The notes under the pieces are model-generated. The model saw only the letters and a program-made list of their open reading frames with translations. It was not told where the DNA came from and made no database searches. DNA of 64,000 nt from Micromonospora sp. PLK6-60 (GTDB lineage: Bacteria > Actinomycetota > Actinomycetes > Mycobacteriales > Micromonosporaceae), in assembly GCF_019890675.1 (NCBI RefSeq), contig NZ_JAIOAA010000017.1:52341-116340 (forward strand). Reading direction: 5' to 3'. The position numbers and the translations under genes are program-made. Below are positions 10,401 to 17,501 of this stretch, piece by piece. Numbering within the stretch: position 1 is the first letter of the stretch; every line of letters starts with the position of its first letter.

Positions 10401-10560
10401 CGAGCCGGCGGGCCACCGCGCCGGACCAGCCGGCCAGGGTGCGGTAGTCGAGGCGGTCGTGGTCGGAGACGACCGCCGTGCGCTCGCCATGGGTGCGGGC
10501 GACGGCCAGGAACGCGTCGGCGAGCGGACGCCGCACCGGCGGGTACCCGGGCGTCCTCAT
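4492..10560 (-). CDS. Dimodular NRPS, A-T-C-A-T-R, reductive release
   Basis: This 2022-residue synthetase has adenylation domain 1 (about 25-500, SGSTGRPK and NGKADR), carrier 1 (LAAGGDSL, Ser549), condensation (about 605-1030, active motif HHVIADDWS at 733-741), adenylation 2 (about 1055-1535, IYTSGSTGRPRG), carrier 2 (Ser1585) and a terminal thioester reductase (TGATGFVG at 1663-1670, YAATK at 1823-1827). There is no thioesterase or epimerase. By established logic such a protein joins two amino acids and releases a dipeptide aldehyde, or alcohol after a second reduction. Eye-read pocket residues are D-P-F-R-C-S-G-V-Y-K for A1 and D-V-Y-V-L-A-G-I-L-K for A2, which match no code I know well. 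ATG at 10560 overlaps the SnoaL-like stop (ATGA). Confidence 0.95.
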   Translation of the reverse strand: MRTPGYPPVRRPLADAFLAVARTHGERTAVVSDHDRLDYRTLAGWSGAVARRLGPVGAPGELVAVRMAASPAAVATLVGVILAGGAYLPADPAAPDDRLRALVTECGVRTLFADPSEVDRLRAVLPGVRVLSVDRPPTADGDLPEPPLGEPAPLAYVIATSGSTGRPKAVEVADGSVLALARAPEAGLGPDDVVLQLAPLHVDPSVFEIWGALLNGATLALPGRDRPSVHDIGRAVRRHRVTVLRLAAPLFRLAMEHVADDLRGLRLCISGGDRAGVAAVRTALRRLPHCTIVNGYGPTETTVYACWLVLHGERCYDESWPDVPIGRPLSGARAHVLGPDRRPVAPGEEGELCVGGGGVARGYRGQPDLTAERFVPEPGHPGRTAYLTGDRVRLLPDGNLRFLGRTDDQVKIRGYRVEPAETERTLLRHPAVREAAVVAPGPELNRRLAAFVVLREPAAVGDLIGYAAATLPPAQVPATVTVLPALPVTANGKADRRALTGQADRRPGTPAVAPDGGTATEHLVAGLVGQVLGAPVGPDTDFLAAGGDSLAAMTVAAGVERARGVAVGLGELLTAATVREIAALVDATAARARTAGPPAEPAAALPLLPGQRGVWFDQQGRPPHRYLIRRTFLVAGPVDVARLRAAFHRVAARQEALRMVVRRDGDEYRQVPAADPDEAFVHHDLRELPAGQRQARVDALLARPTTGTDGTPLARLLVARLAADRTVVHVELHHVIADDWSVDVLLADLSASYADAAAHPARLRYADHVRQTLARLPERLPAAVRWWRQAVDGGALTLDLVTDRPRPAVLSGAGDRVRLRVGEPASAHLAEAARRHGISRFMLCLAGVYTVLAAHTERDALCLGSLTNGRGPDTTDLIGYLVNVLPIRVAATGDTPVEELLGRVRDACVGAYRHQDVPAQSVCRELGLTGASRGALPFPVVVNYQQRPPRPLRLGLATVDPRPIEANHTAKFELMFSFQESPGGLDIEVEFSTDLYRRDSVERLAGQLVATLDRLANAEAGTVLRDIGPHEPDEERRWPAEQAPGDSDATLHGLFARSARTYPDRTAVVGDDTVLSYRELDQLSDTVAGRLSALGVGPGDRVALCLARTPRLVVSILGVLKTGAAYVPLDPDYPVDRLRFVLADAAPRAVISTKDIIERHFPPSARTGALPPLLDIDRLIVPADETPALRESRADAPAYLIYTSGSTGRPRGAVLTHRSVANTLHGNLARHPFASDDVWLQLTSPGFDVAAYEQFMPLVSGGTLVYCGDDVRADGAALTRHIRDNGVTVLVMVPSLLRALGRPDLGTVRILLVAGEPADPHDTRHFARDRVVINGYGPTEAAILATTHQAGADEDRARIPIGRPLPGTTAHVIDRHGRLAATGVPGELWLGGAGVGVGYWNQPERTAELFTTHPALGGQRLYRTGDRVRRLPDGTLDYLGRLDGQIKLRGFRIELGEIEMALAGHPSVSEALAVLLGAGADARLAVAYVGPAAPEDARAHLVRLLPAYMVPRTVAAVSALPVNGNGKADRRALAEQLAALRAPAPGVPVARPGGLAGQLVALWQEILGDVPVGPTDDFFAVGGDSLRVIRLLTAVERRHGTRIPVRDFLTEPTIRAMVRQLSDPAEPAAGVALVGPDDARLDPDIRFDRPTPPPGPGDPILLTGATGFVGAHVLGELLRATDGPVRCLVRASTVDAARARIAEAARRYGVPVDPADPRIEPLCGDLQLPGLGLTADALRAARAATTVLHVGATVHHLSGFHHLAAANVAGTAEVLRIAASGTPARVHHVSTLGVLREPGAGRPGRLSEASPVAGERHSRGGGYAATKWAAEQLVAQAVARGAHARIYRLGRAGPSATSGVSNADDMLTRLLATSAALGCYPDDERLHSDLLPVDVMARALVALALAEAPAGTVRHLHHPRRTSLATLLAGHDRRTGGTTRPVPLGGWLDRLGAATETGAALPALAYREHLRELRDRPGSAVAYDNQATLSALSAVGVALPDLDDALVDRWWRDLDSIGGTAR

Positions 10561-10964
10561 GCCGGCTCCCGGTGCAGGGCCTCGACCATGCTCGCGGTGT
10601 CGTACAGGTCCAGATAGCGGGCGATCAGCCCGTCCCGGATGGTGAAGACGTTCATCCACTGTGCCTCGTACCGGGCGGCGTTGTGCAGCACCCGGGTGCG
10701 GCTGAAGCCGAGGACCACCACGCGGTCGCCGGCGTCCAGGAAGTCGTAGGGTTGGCACACCTCCACCGAGATCCACTGCCGGACGATGGTGAAGAACCGC
10801 CGGAAGCCCTCGACCCCCTGGTACGTCCCGGCCCAGGGCAGCGACGGGGGTCCGTGATAGATCCACTCGAAGTCGTCGGTGAGCAGCGCCTCGATCTCGG
10901 TGAGCTTGCCGTCGTCGAACAGCTGGAAGAACCGGCGCACCACGTCGACGTCCTGCTGACTCAT
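10557..10964 (-). CDS. SnoaL-like / NTF2-fold protein
   Basis: A 135-residue protein with the typical opening of the SnoaL/ketosteroid-isomerase-like alpha+beta barrel: helix (VRRFFQLFDDGKLTEIEALLTDDFEWIYHGP), central strands and a C-terminal DRVVVLGFSRTRV...WMNVFTIRDGLIARYLDLYDT segment. Family members act as cyclases, isomerases or hydratases, or bind small ligands without catalysis. ATGA overlaps at both ends lock it between the aminotransferase-like enzyme and the NRPS, so a role in forming or processing the same building block is likely. The specific reaction is unknown. Confidence 0.8.
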   Translation of the reverse strand: MSQQDVDVVRRFFQLFDDGKLTEIEALLTDDFEWIYHGPPSLPWAGTYQGVEGFRRFFTIVRQWISVEVCQPYDFLDAGDRVVVLGFSRTRVLHNAARYEAQWMNVFTIRDGLIARYLDLYDTASMVEALHREPA

Positions 10965-13144
10965 TGCGGCCTCCTCACGGCGTGGCCGCGCACCCGCGCC
11001 CGGCGCCGTACGCGTTCGACGAGACGAAAGACCGCCGCTTCGGCCAGCAGCCGAGGGGCGGAGATGCGGGACAGTCGCCGAGCCCCGTCCATCACCTGCT
11101 GGATCTCCCCCTCGGTGGCGACCAACGGCAGCAGGAACACGTCGTAGACCACGAACGCCCGGGCCCGCCGGATCCACCAGCTGATCAGCGCGAAGGTCAG
11201 CCACTCGCCCTCGGGGTCGACGAGCCGCCGCAGCGGGCGCGGCACCCTCGGCTCGAACCTGCCGAGCAGCCCCTCGGCGAACCGTCGCCCCACCACGCCG
11301 CGCCGGTTCCCGGCCATGGCGGCGAGGCCCCGACGGACGACCTCGGACAGGGCCGCCACCCGGGATGCGATCTGCAGGGCGTCGACCTGGGCGACGGCGT
11401 GCCCGGCGAAATGGGCGCCGAGTTGGTGGGCGTGCTGGCCGCGCAGCTCCTCGACCAGGAGCGGGTTGGCGCGGCGGGCCGCCTGGTAGACCTCCTCGGA
11501 CACCAGCGCGGACCCGGTGGGGAAGCAACCGTAGCTGAGGGCCTTGGACAGGCTCATCAGGTCGATGTCGGGGAGCCTGCCCTGGTGGGCGAAGCGGGTG
11601 CCGCACCGGTAGAAGGAGGTGAGCACCTCGTCGACGCCGACCAGGAGGCCCTGTTCCGCCCGGGCCTCGGTGACGGCCCGCAGGAGCGGGTCGGGTATCG
11701 GGGCGTACGAGTTGGAGCTGCCGTGCACCAGCTCGACCCAGACCAGCCCGACCTCGCCGCCGGCGGCCTCCCGCCGGAACTCCCGCACCGCCTCCGGGCC
11801 GTACGGGTCGATGTACCGGATGTCGGCGTAGAGCGGCCCGAACGGGGCGCGGGTGCGTTCGGCCGCCGTGGCGAGCAGCGACACCAGCGTCTTGCCGCCG
11901 TAGTTGTGGCGGAACACGACGATCCGCCGCCGGTCGGGCCGGGCGAGGCGGGCCAGGATGATCGCCGACTCGACCGCCGAGGCTCCGCTGACCGCCGGGA
12001 ACGCCCTGGCCAGCCCGGTTTCCCGGGCGAGGATCCGGTCCAGTTCGCCGACGTAGTCCCGCCCCGGATCGTGCCGTCGCACCACGTCGGTGACCGCGTC
12101 GAGCGGGTTGTGGCCGTTGATGCCCAGGCCCGCCCCGCACAGCCCGTCCACCAGGTCGAGACGCCGGCCCGAGTCGAGTTCGACGGTGAGCCGCGCCCCT
12201 TCGGCCCGTACCACGTGCAGGGCGCCGTGCAGCTTGCGGTGCATCCGTACGGTCATCGGGTTGACGTGGCGGGCGTAGAGGTCCAGCGTCCGCTGCCAGT
12301 CCCCCGTCGTGGCGGCCAGCACGTCCCGTACCGGGCTGCCCTCGGGCCAGCGCGGCAGCAGGCGCGCCGTGACCGCGCGCATGGCGACGGTGTTGCCGCC
12401 GTAGGTGTTGGAGTGCAGGAACCCGGTCGACGGGTGGGACCAGGGGGCGAACATCTCCGGATCGCCGGCGAAGGCGCCGAAGGGCACCTGGTGGCCGGTG
12501 AGGGATTCACCGAGCACGAACAGGTCGGGGCCCAGCAGGTCACTGGCGGCGTCGTGGGCGGCGAGGGGGTCCACGTCGCCGAGGTCGAGGGCGACCCGGG
12601 TGCCGTCGCGCCGGGCCCGCCGGACGACGTCGGCGAGTTCGGCCAGGTGCTCCGCGCCCAGCCGGTCCGTGCCGCGCAGCACCAGGCCACCGCACGGCGC
12701 CTGGGCCAGGGATTCGTCCAGCGCGGCCACCGTGTCGGCGAACACCAGGCCGGGCGCGAGGGCCCGCTCGGGCCCCTCCCCCAGCGGGTCGGCCCGGCGG
12801 TGCAGGGTTCCGTCGGGATCGAGGACCGCCACTCGCCCCCGGTGCCGTGACGCGGTCGCGGCGGCCCGATGGCGCAGCAGCTTGATCGCCCCGTGCAACG
12901 CCTCGTAGCGGGAGTTCGCGAAGAAACACCGGTACCGGGCGGACGCCGGGGCGGCACCGATCTCCCGAAGGAACGTACTGATGAGGTAGCCGGCGTGGGC
13001 GGCGTCCTCGGTGACGAACCAGGACGGCATCGCGAAGATCGGATGCCGCTGCTCGATGAGGTCGGTGAGGATGGTGAGCGTCTCCGGGGCCGCGGGGCGG
13101 AACAGGGAGACGGCACTCTCGGTCAGGTCGACGTTCAGCGGCAT
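10961..13144 (-). CDS. Fused tandem class III aminotransferase-like PLP enzyme
   Basis: The 727-residue chain is about twice a normal fold-type I subunit and reads as two class III aminotransferase halves. The C-terminal half has a phosphate loop SGASAVE (386-392), cofactor-ring Asp505 in GVDEV and the Schiff-base lysine Lys534 in SLSKALSYG. The N-terminal half has the matching GESLTGHQVPFGA segment with Glu213 where the lysine should be, yet keeps the TYGGN segment (247-251) that in this family reaches into the partner subunit; the C-half counterpart (HQLGAHFAG) is degenerate. ATG 13144 was chosen because upstream sequence is Arg/Pro-rich; its ribosome site is weak. It is first in the operon and may make an unusual amine or act as an aminomutase; function unproven. 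Confidence 0.85.
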   Translation of the reverse strand: MPLNVDLTESAVSLFRPAAPETLTILTDLIEQRHPIFAMPSWFVTEDAAHAGYLISTFLREIGAAPASARYRCFFANSRYEALHGAIKLLRHRAAATASRHRGRVAVLDPDGTLHRRADPLGEGPERALAPGLVFADTVAALDESLAQAPCGGLVLRGTDRLGAEHLAELADVVRRARRDGTRVALDLGDVDPLAAHDAASDLLGPDLFVLGESLTGHQVPFGAFAGDPEMFAPWSHPSTGFLHSNTYGGNTVAMRAVTARLLPRWPEGSPVRDVLAATTGDWQRTLDLYARHVNPMTVRMHRKLHGALHVVRAEGARLTVELDSGRRLDLVDGLCGAGLGINGHNPLDAVTDVVRRHDPGRDYVGELDRILARETGLARAFPAVSGASAVESAIILARLARPDRRRIVVFRHNYGGKTLVSLLATAAERTRAPFGPLYADIRYIDPYGPEAVREFRREAAGGEVGLVWVELVHGSSNSYAPIPDPLLRAVTEARAEQGLLVGVDEVLTSFYRCGTRFAHQGRLPDIDLMSLSKALSYGCFPTGSALVSEEVYQAARRANPLLVEELRGQHAHQLGAHFAGHAVAQVDALQIASRVAALSEVVRRGLAAMAGNRRGVVGRRFAEGLLGRFEPRVPRPLRRLVDPEGEWLTFALISWWIRRARAFVVYDVFLLPLVATEGEIQQVMDGARRLSRISAPRLLAEAAVFRLVERVRRRARVRGHAVRRPQ

Positions 13145-13328
13145 GGAGGAACCCCGTCTCGAGATGGCGGGCGCGGTGGGTCTGGGCGGCGGGCCGCGGC
13201 CACACCGGTCACGAGGCCGCGACAATCGGCTCGTATCTGCCACCCCAGTAACGGCCATCGGCACCCGGGATCGCATCTCCTGCCGTGCCGTCACGCACCG
13301 CTGGTGCGCGACCCGGCGGTAGCGATCG
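13145..13328. other. Intergenic region before the NRPS operon
   Basis: These 184 bases separate lutC from the NRPS operon, both read leftward. A short hairpin (CGCACC/GGTGCG at 13294-13308) just after lutC could terminate weakly. Any promoter of the biosynthetic operon must lie here or within lutC; I see no clear -35/-10 pair. Read-through from lutABC is possible. Confidence 0.5.
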
Positions 13329-13928
13329 TCAGGCCACGATGATCACGTGGAGGTTCCGTGGGCCGTGGACGCCCTCGACCCGGTTCAGCTCGATGTCGCT
13401 GGTGGCCGACGGCCCGCTGATCCAGGTGAGTGGCCGGTGCGGGTCGAGGCGGGCGACGGCGTCCGGGACGGTGGCGACGACCTGGTCGGTGCGCAACACG
13501 CAGACGTGCACGTCGGGCAGCAGCGTGATGATCCGGCGGCCCTGGTCCGGGGCGCCGTCGAGCACGACGGTGCCGGTCTCGGCGACGGCCACCGCCGCCG
13601 CGGTGACGACCCCGTCCAGGGCGGCGATCCGCGCCGCCGGGAGGTCGTCGTCCGGCACCGCGCGCACGCTGTCGGGCAGCCAGCGTCGGGGCAGCTCCGG
13701 TGGCACCACCACCTGCCGGCCGCCGAGCACCTGGTCGACGACCCGGGCGATGTCGGCGTCGCCGCAGCGGTGCACGGTCGCCCGGTAGTCGGTCAGCCGG
13801 TCCACCAGCACGTCCAGGTCGACGGCGAGGGCACCGGCGCCGCGATAGGCGCGGGGCGGGTCGGCCGGCGCCGGCCGGGGCGCACCGAGGGCGGCCCGGA
13901 GCCGACCGAGGATCAGCTCGCGGCTCAT
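13329..13928 (-). CDS. lutC: Lactate utilisation protein C (LUD domain)
   Basis: A 199-residue LUD-domain protein of the LutC/LldG family, shown by the segment VTAAAVAVAETGTVVLDG and the C-terminal PSATSDIELNRVEGVHGPRNLHVII motif. It is the small subunit of the LutABC complex that oxidises L-lactate to pyruvate in the cytoplasm. ATG 13928 overlaps the lutB stop (ATGA), and upstream starts would lie inside lutB. It is the last gene of lutABC; the NRPS operon begins about 185 bases further on. Confidence 0.95.
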   Translation of the reverse strand: MSRELILGRLRAALGAPRPAPADPPRAYRGAGALAVDLDVLVDRLTDYRATVHRCGDADIARVVDQVLGGRQVVVPPELPRRWLPDSVRAVPDDDLPAARIAALDGVVTAAAVAVAETGTVVLDGAPDQGRRIITLLPDVHVCVLRTDQVVATVPDAVARLDPHRPLTWISGPSATSDIELNRVEGVHGPRNLHVIIVA

Positions 13929-15355
13929 CGCGACGCCCACCACTGGCGGAACGACTCCGGCGGCGGTTGGGGCAGGTCGCGGCTGGCCGTCCAGCCGGAC
14001 AGCGGCGGGGGCAGCCCCCGGCCGCGGCGGCCGGCGAGCCGGGACAGCTTCGCGGCGCGCTGCGCGGCCGCGTACAGCACCGGGCGGTCCATGGTGTACG
14101 CGGCGGCGGCCATCGTCGCCCGCTCGGCGCGCGGGTGCGGCGCCTGGCCGCGCAGGTGCACCAGAATGGACGGAATGTCGATCATCACCGGGCAGGCGTC
14201 GTAGCAGGCGCCGCAGAGCGACGACGCGTACGGCAGGGAGGCGTTGTCCGCGACGCCGGTGAGCTGCGGCGACAACACCGCCCCGATCGGCCCCGGATAG
14301 ACCGAGCCGTACGCGTGCCCGCCGGCGCGCTCGTACACCGGGCAGACGTTGAGGCAGGCCGAGCAGCGGATGCAGTGCAACGCCGCCCGCCCGACCGGGT
14401 CGGCGAGCACCGCGCTGCGCCCGTTGTCCAGCAACACCAGGTGGAACACCTGCGGGCCGTCACCGGGGGTGATCCCGGTCCACATCGAGGTGTACGGGTT
14501 CATCCGCTCCCCGGTCGAGGCCCGGGGCAGCAGTTGCAGGAACACCTCCAGGTCGCGCCAGGTCGGCACCACCTTCTCGATGCCCATCACGGTGATCAGC
14601 GTCTCCGGCAGGGTCAGGCACATCCGCCCGTTACCCTCGGACTCCACCACCGCCAGGGTGCCGGTCTCGGCCACGGCGAAGTTGGCACCGGACACCGCCA
14701 CCCGGGTGCTCAGGAACGTCTCCCGCAAATGCCGGCGGGCGGCGGCGGCCAACGCCGCCGGCTCGTCGCTCAACGCCGGATCCACACCCGGCATGGCCCG
14801 CAGGAAGATCTCCCGGACCTCGGCCCGGTTGCGGTGGATCGCCGGCACCAGGATGTGGCTCGGCCGGTCGTCGCCGAGCTGCACGATCAGCTCGGCCAGG
14901 TCGGTCTCCACCGCCTCGATCCCGGCCTCCGCCAGGGCTTCGTTGAGGCCGATCTCCTGAGTGGCCATCGACTTGACCTTCATCACCCGCTCGGCGCCGG
15001 TGCCCCGGACCAGGTCGGTGACGATCCGGTTGGCCTCGACCGCGTCGGCGGCCCAGTGCACCGTCCCGCCGGCCCGGGTGACCGCCGCCTCCAGTTGCTC
15101 CAGCAGTTCGGGCAGGCGGGCCATGGTGTCGGTCTTGATCGCCCTCCCGGCCGCCCGCAGTTGCGCCCAGTCCGGCAGCTCACCGATCACCGCGGCCGAC
15201 TTCGCCCGGATGGTGCCGGTGGCGTGACCCAGGTTGCGCCGCAGCTGCGGGTCGGCCAGGCCCCGCCGGGCCGCGACCGGGAACGACTCGTCGCCACGCA
15301 GGTGCCCCACCCCACGCGGCGCGGTGGCCGGCATGCCGAGGAACGTACGGGTCAC
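13925..15355 (-). CDS. lutB: Lactate utilisation iron-sulfur protein B
   Basis: A 476-residue protein with an N-terminal LUD domain (VSGANFAVAETGTLAVVESEGNGRM) followed by two 4Fe-4S clusters, CIRCSACLNVCPVY and CGACYDACPVMIDIP, the hallmark order of LutB/LldF. It carries electrons between the LutA and LutC components of the lactate oxidase. GTG at 15355 overlaps the lutA stop by GTGA and an upstream extension would only read into lutA. All expected cysteines are present. Confidence 0.95.
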   Translation of the reverse strand: MTRTFLGMPATAPRGVGHLRGDESFPVAARRGLADPQLRRNLGHATGTIRAKSAAVIGELPDWAQLRAAGRAIKTDTMARLPELLEQLEAAVTRAGGTVHWAADAVEANRIVTDLVRGTGAERVMKVKSMATQEIGLNEALAEAGIEAVETDLAELIVQLGDDRPSHILVPAIHRNRAEVREIFLRAMPGVDPALSDEPAALAAAARRHLRETFLSTRVAVSGANFAVAETGTLAVVESEGNGRMCLTLPETLITVMGIEKVVPTWRDLEVFLQLLPRASTGERMNPYTSMWTGITPGDGPQVFHLVLLDNGRSAVLADPVGRAALHCIRCSACLNVCPVYERAGGHAYGSVYPGPIGAVLSPQLTGVADNASLPYASSLCGACYDACPVMIDIPSILVHLRGQAPHPRAERATMAAAAYTMDRPVLYAAAQRAAKLSRLAGRRGRGLPPPLSGWTASRDLPQPPPESFRQWWASR

Positions 15356-16125
15356 CCGCCCACCTCCGTGCGCCGCCGCTGACCGGAGGTCTCGCTGCCC
15401 TCGGTGGCGGCCAGGATCTCCGCCAGGTGCACGGTCCGCACCCCGGCCCGCAACCGCGACAGGCCACCGCCGATGTGCATCAGGCACGACGCGTCGCCGG
15501 CGGCGCACACGTCCGCCCCGGTGGCCAACACGTGACGCATCTTGTCCGCCAGCATCGCCGTCGAGGTGTCGGCGTTCTTCACCGCGAACGTGCCACCGAA
15601 GCCACAGCACTGCTCCGCCTGCGGCAACTCCACCAACTCCAGCCCCCGCACCGCGCGCAACAACCGCACCGGCCGGTCCCCCACCCGCAGCATCCGCAGC
15701 GAGTGACAGGTCGGGTGGTACGTCACCCGGCGCGGGTAGTACGCCCCCACATCGGTCACCCCGAGCACGTCAACCAGGAACTCCGACAGCTCCCAGGTGC
15801 GCCCGGCGACGTCCTCCGCCCGGGCGGCCAACCGCTCGTCACCCGCCCGCCGGGCCACCATCGCGTGCTGGTGCCGCACCGACCCGACACACGAACCGGA
15901 CGGCGCGACCACCACGTCGTACGGGGCGAACGTGCGCACGTGCCGGCGCACCAACGGCACCGCCTGATCCGGGTAGCCGGTGTTGACGTGCATCTGACCG
16001 CAGCAGGACTGCCCCTCGGGAAAGACCACCTCGTGGCCGAGGCGCTCCAGCAACCGCACCGTCGCCACCGCCGCCCGCGGAAACAGGGTGTCCGCCAGGC
16101 ACGTCACGAACAGCGCGACACGCAT
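15352..16125 (-). CDS. lutA: Lactate utilisation protein A (CCG domains)
   Basis: A 257-residue protein with two CCG-type cysteine-rich domains: QSCCGQMHVNTGYP in the first half, then HPTCHSLR and EQCCGFGGTFAVKN in the second. These bind the noncanonical iron-sulfur cluster of LutA/LldE and heterodisulfide-reductase-like subunits. It is first in lutABC. ATG 16125 directly follows a GGTGGAGG stretch, an unusually tight spacing; no better in-frame start exists nearby. No lactate permease or FadR-type regulator is adjacent. Confidence 0.93.
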   Translation of the reverse strand: MRVALFVTCLADTLFPRAAVATVRLLERLGHEVVFPEGQSCCGQMHVNTGYPDQAVPLVRRHVRTFAPYDVVVAPSGSCVGSVRHQHAMVARRAGDERLAARAEDVAGRTWELSEFLVDVLGVTDVGAYYPRRVTYHPTCHSLRMLRVGDRPVRLLRAVRGLELVELPQAEQCCGFGGTFAVKNADTSTAMLADKMRHVLATGADVCAAGDASCLMHIGGGLSRLRAGVRTVHLAEILAATEGSETSGQRRRTEVGG

Positions 16126-16236
16126 CCTCCACCACCCATCGGTACCGGCGCGGGCCGGCACCAGGATGGTACCCAGCGCGGTGGCCACGACCGGCCCGGC
16201 GACCACCGGCCCTCAGCAGGCGTCGGCGGCCGGCCA

Positions 16237-16788
16237 CTAGCCCGCCGATCCGTCGGCGGCGCCGCCCTGCCGGTGCTGCGGAAGCGGCAGGGACCAGGTC
16301 TGGCCGACGAGGTCATGGCCGAAGCTGTGGTGCGGCTGCTCGTCGACGAGGGTGAACCCGGCGGCCTGGTAGATCCGGCGCGCGGATACGAGGAGGTCGT
16401 TGGTCCACAGGACGACCTGCCGGTAGCCGACCTGACGGGCGAAGGCGAGGCACTGTTCGACCAGGCGGGTGCCGATGCCGAGACCGCGGGCGGCCGGGGT
16501 GACCAGGAGGACGCGCAGCCGGGCCGTCCCGGGTTCGTCGCCGGCGACCAGGAAGACGCAGCCGACACGTTCGCCGTCGACCTCGGCGATCCACGCCGCC
16601 TCCCGGGACGGGTCGTGGTCGGTGGCGTAGTCGCCGACGATCGTCGCGACCAGCGCCTCGAAGTCGGAGTTCCAGCCGAACTGCTGCGCGTAGGTCTCGC
16701 CATGGGCCGTCACCACCCAGCCCAGGTCTCCCGGACGATCCGCGGGGCGCACGGTGATCTCGATCCGTTGCTGGCAGCCATGCGTCAT
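16237..16788 (-). CDS. GNAT-family N-acetyltransferase
   Basis: A 183-residue GNAT protein. The acetyl-CoA loop is the LLVTPAARGLGIGTRLVEQCL segment (about residues 93-113), followed by ARRIYQAAGF, typical of motif B. The usual substrate is a primary amine of a small molecule or peptide; which one is unknown. It is divergent from a TetR gene and shares with it a 58-base gap that holds a palindrome, so it is probably the TetR target. ATG 16788 has a GAGGCGAGG ribosome site. Confidence 0.85.
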   Translation of the reverse strand: MTHGCQQRIEITVRPADRPGDLGWVVTAHGETYAQQFGWNSDFEALVATIVGDYATDHDPSREAAWIAEVDGERVGCVFLVAGDEPGTARLRVLLVTPAARGLGIGTRLVEQCLAFARQVGYRQVVLWTNDLLVSARRIYQAAGFTLVDEQPHHSFGHDLVGQTWSLPLPQHRQGGAADGSAG

Positions 16789-16810
16789 GTGCCTCGCCTC
16801 CCTCGGGTCA

Positions 16811-16828
16811 CTGAAACAGTCGTTTCAG
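16811..16828. promoter_or_regulatory. Palindromic operator between GNAT and TetR genes
   Basis: CTGAAAC and GTTTCAG form a perfect 7-base inverted repeat around a 4-base centre. It lies midway in the 58-base divergent gap, the expected place for a TetR-family operator controlling both genes. Confidence 0.7.
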
Positions 16829-16846
16829 TAACGGTAGGCTAGGCCG

Positions 16847-17446
16847 GTGACCGAGGAAACGACAAGCCCGTCCGCGCGTAAGGTCGAACTGCTGGAGGCC
16901 GCCTACCGGTACGCGCTCGAGCACGGCCTGGCGCACCTGTCCCTGCGCCCGCTGGCCACGGCGATCGGTTCCAGCCCGCGCGTCCTGGTCTTCCTCTTCG
17001 GCAACAAGGACGGCCTGACCCGGGCGCTCCTGGCCCGGGCCCGCGCCGATGAACTCGCGATCCTCAACCATGTGCAGGGGTCCGACGACCCGCAGGCCAT
17101 CGGCCTGGCCACGGCCGTCACGCGCCTCTGGGGGTGGCTGGCCGGGGCGGAGCATCAGCAACTGCTGAAGCTGTGGGCCGAAACCTACGCCACGTCACTG
17201 GTGGAACCCGAGGGCGTGTGGGGCGGCTTCGCCGCGGCGACGGTGCACGACTGGCTCACCGTCCTGGCCGACTGCCAGTCCACGGAGGAGAGAGACAGCC
17301 CGGAAGGCGCCGGCCGCCGCACCCTCGCCCTCGCGGTCCTCCGCGGCGCCCTGCTCGACCTGCTGGCCACCGGGGACCACGACCGCGTGACGGCCGCGGT
17401 CCACCACCAGCTCGCCGTTTTCCAGGCGCCGGCTCCAGCGCCCTGA
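16847..17446 (+). CDS. TetR-family transcriptional regulator
   Basis: A 199-residue repressor with an N-terminal helix-turn-helix (ALEHGLAHLSLRPLATAIGSSPRVLVFLFGNKDGL, about residues 25-60), close to the TetR consensus, and a variable ligand-binding C-terminal domain. GTG 16847 is the only sensible start after the divergent palindrome. It probably represses itself and the neighbouring acetyltransferase through the 16811-16828 palindrome; the inducer is unknown. Confidence 0.88.
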   Translation: MTEETTSPSARKVELLEAAYRYALEHGLAHLSLRPLATAIGSSPRVLVFLFGNKDGLTRALLARARADELAILNHVQGSDDPQAIGLATAVTRLWGWLAGAEHQQLLKLWAETYATSLVEPEGVWGGFAAATVHDWLTVLADCQSTEERDSPEGAGRRTLALAVLRGALLDLLATGDHDRVTAAVHHQLAVFQAPAPAP

Positions 17447-17501
17447 TCCGGTCAGCGACGACGCGCGGCGCACCGCCACCCGGTCGGCGGCTGCTGTTTC
17501 C

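Noticed and set aside
4654..10617. A nearly 2000-codon open frame on the plus strand opposite the NRPS
   Set aside because: It is the antisense shadow of a GC-rich gene: composition is Arg/Gly/Pro/His-heavy, no domain is seen and the other strand has unmistakable NRPS motifs.
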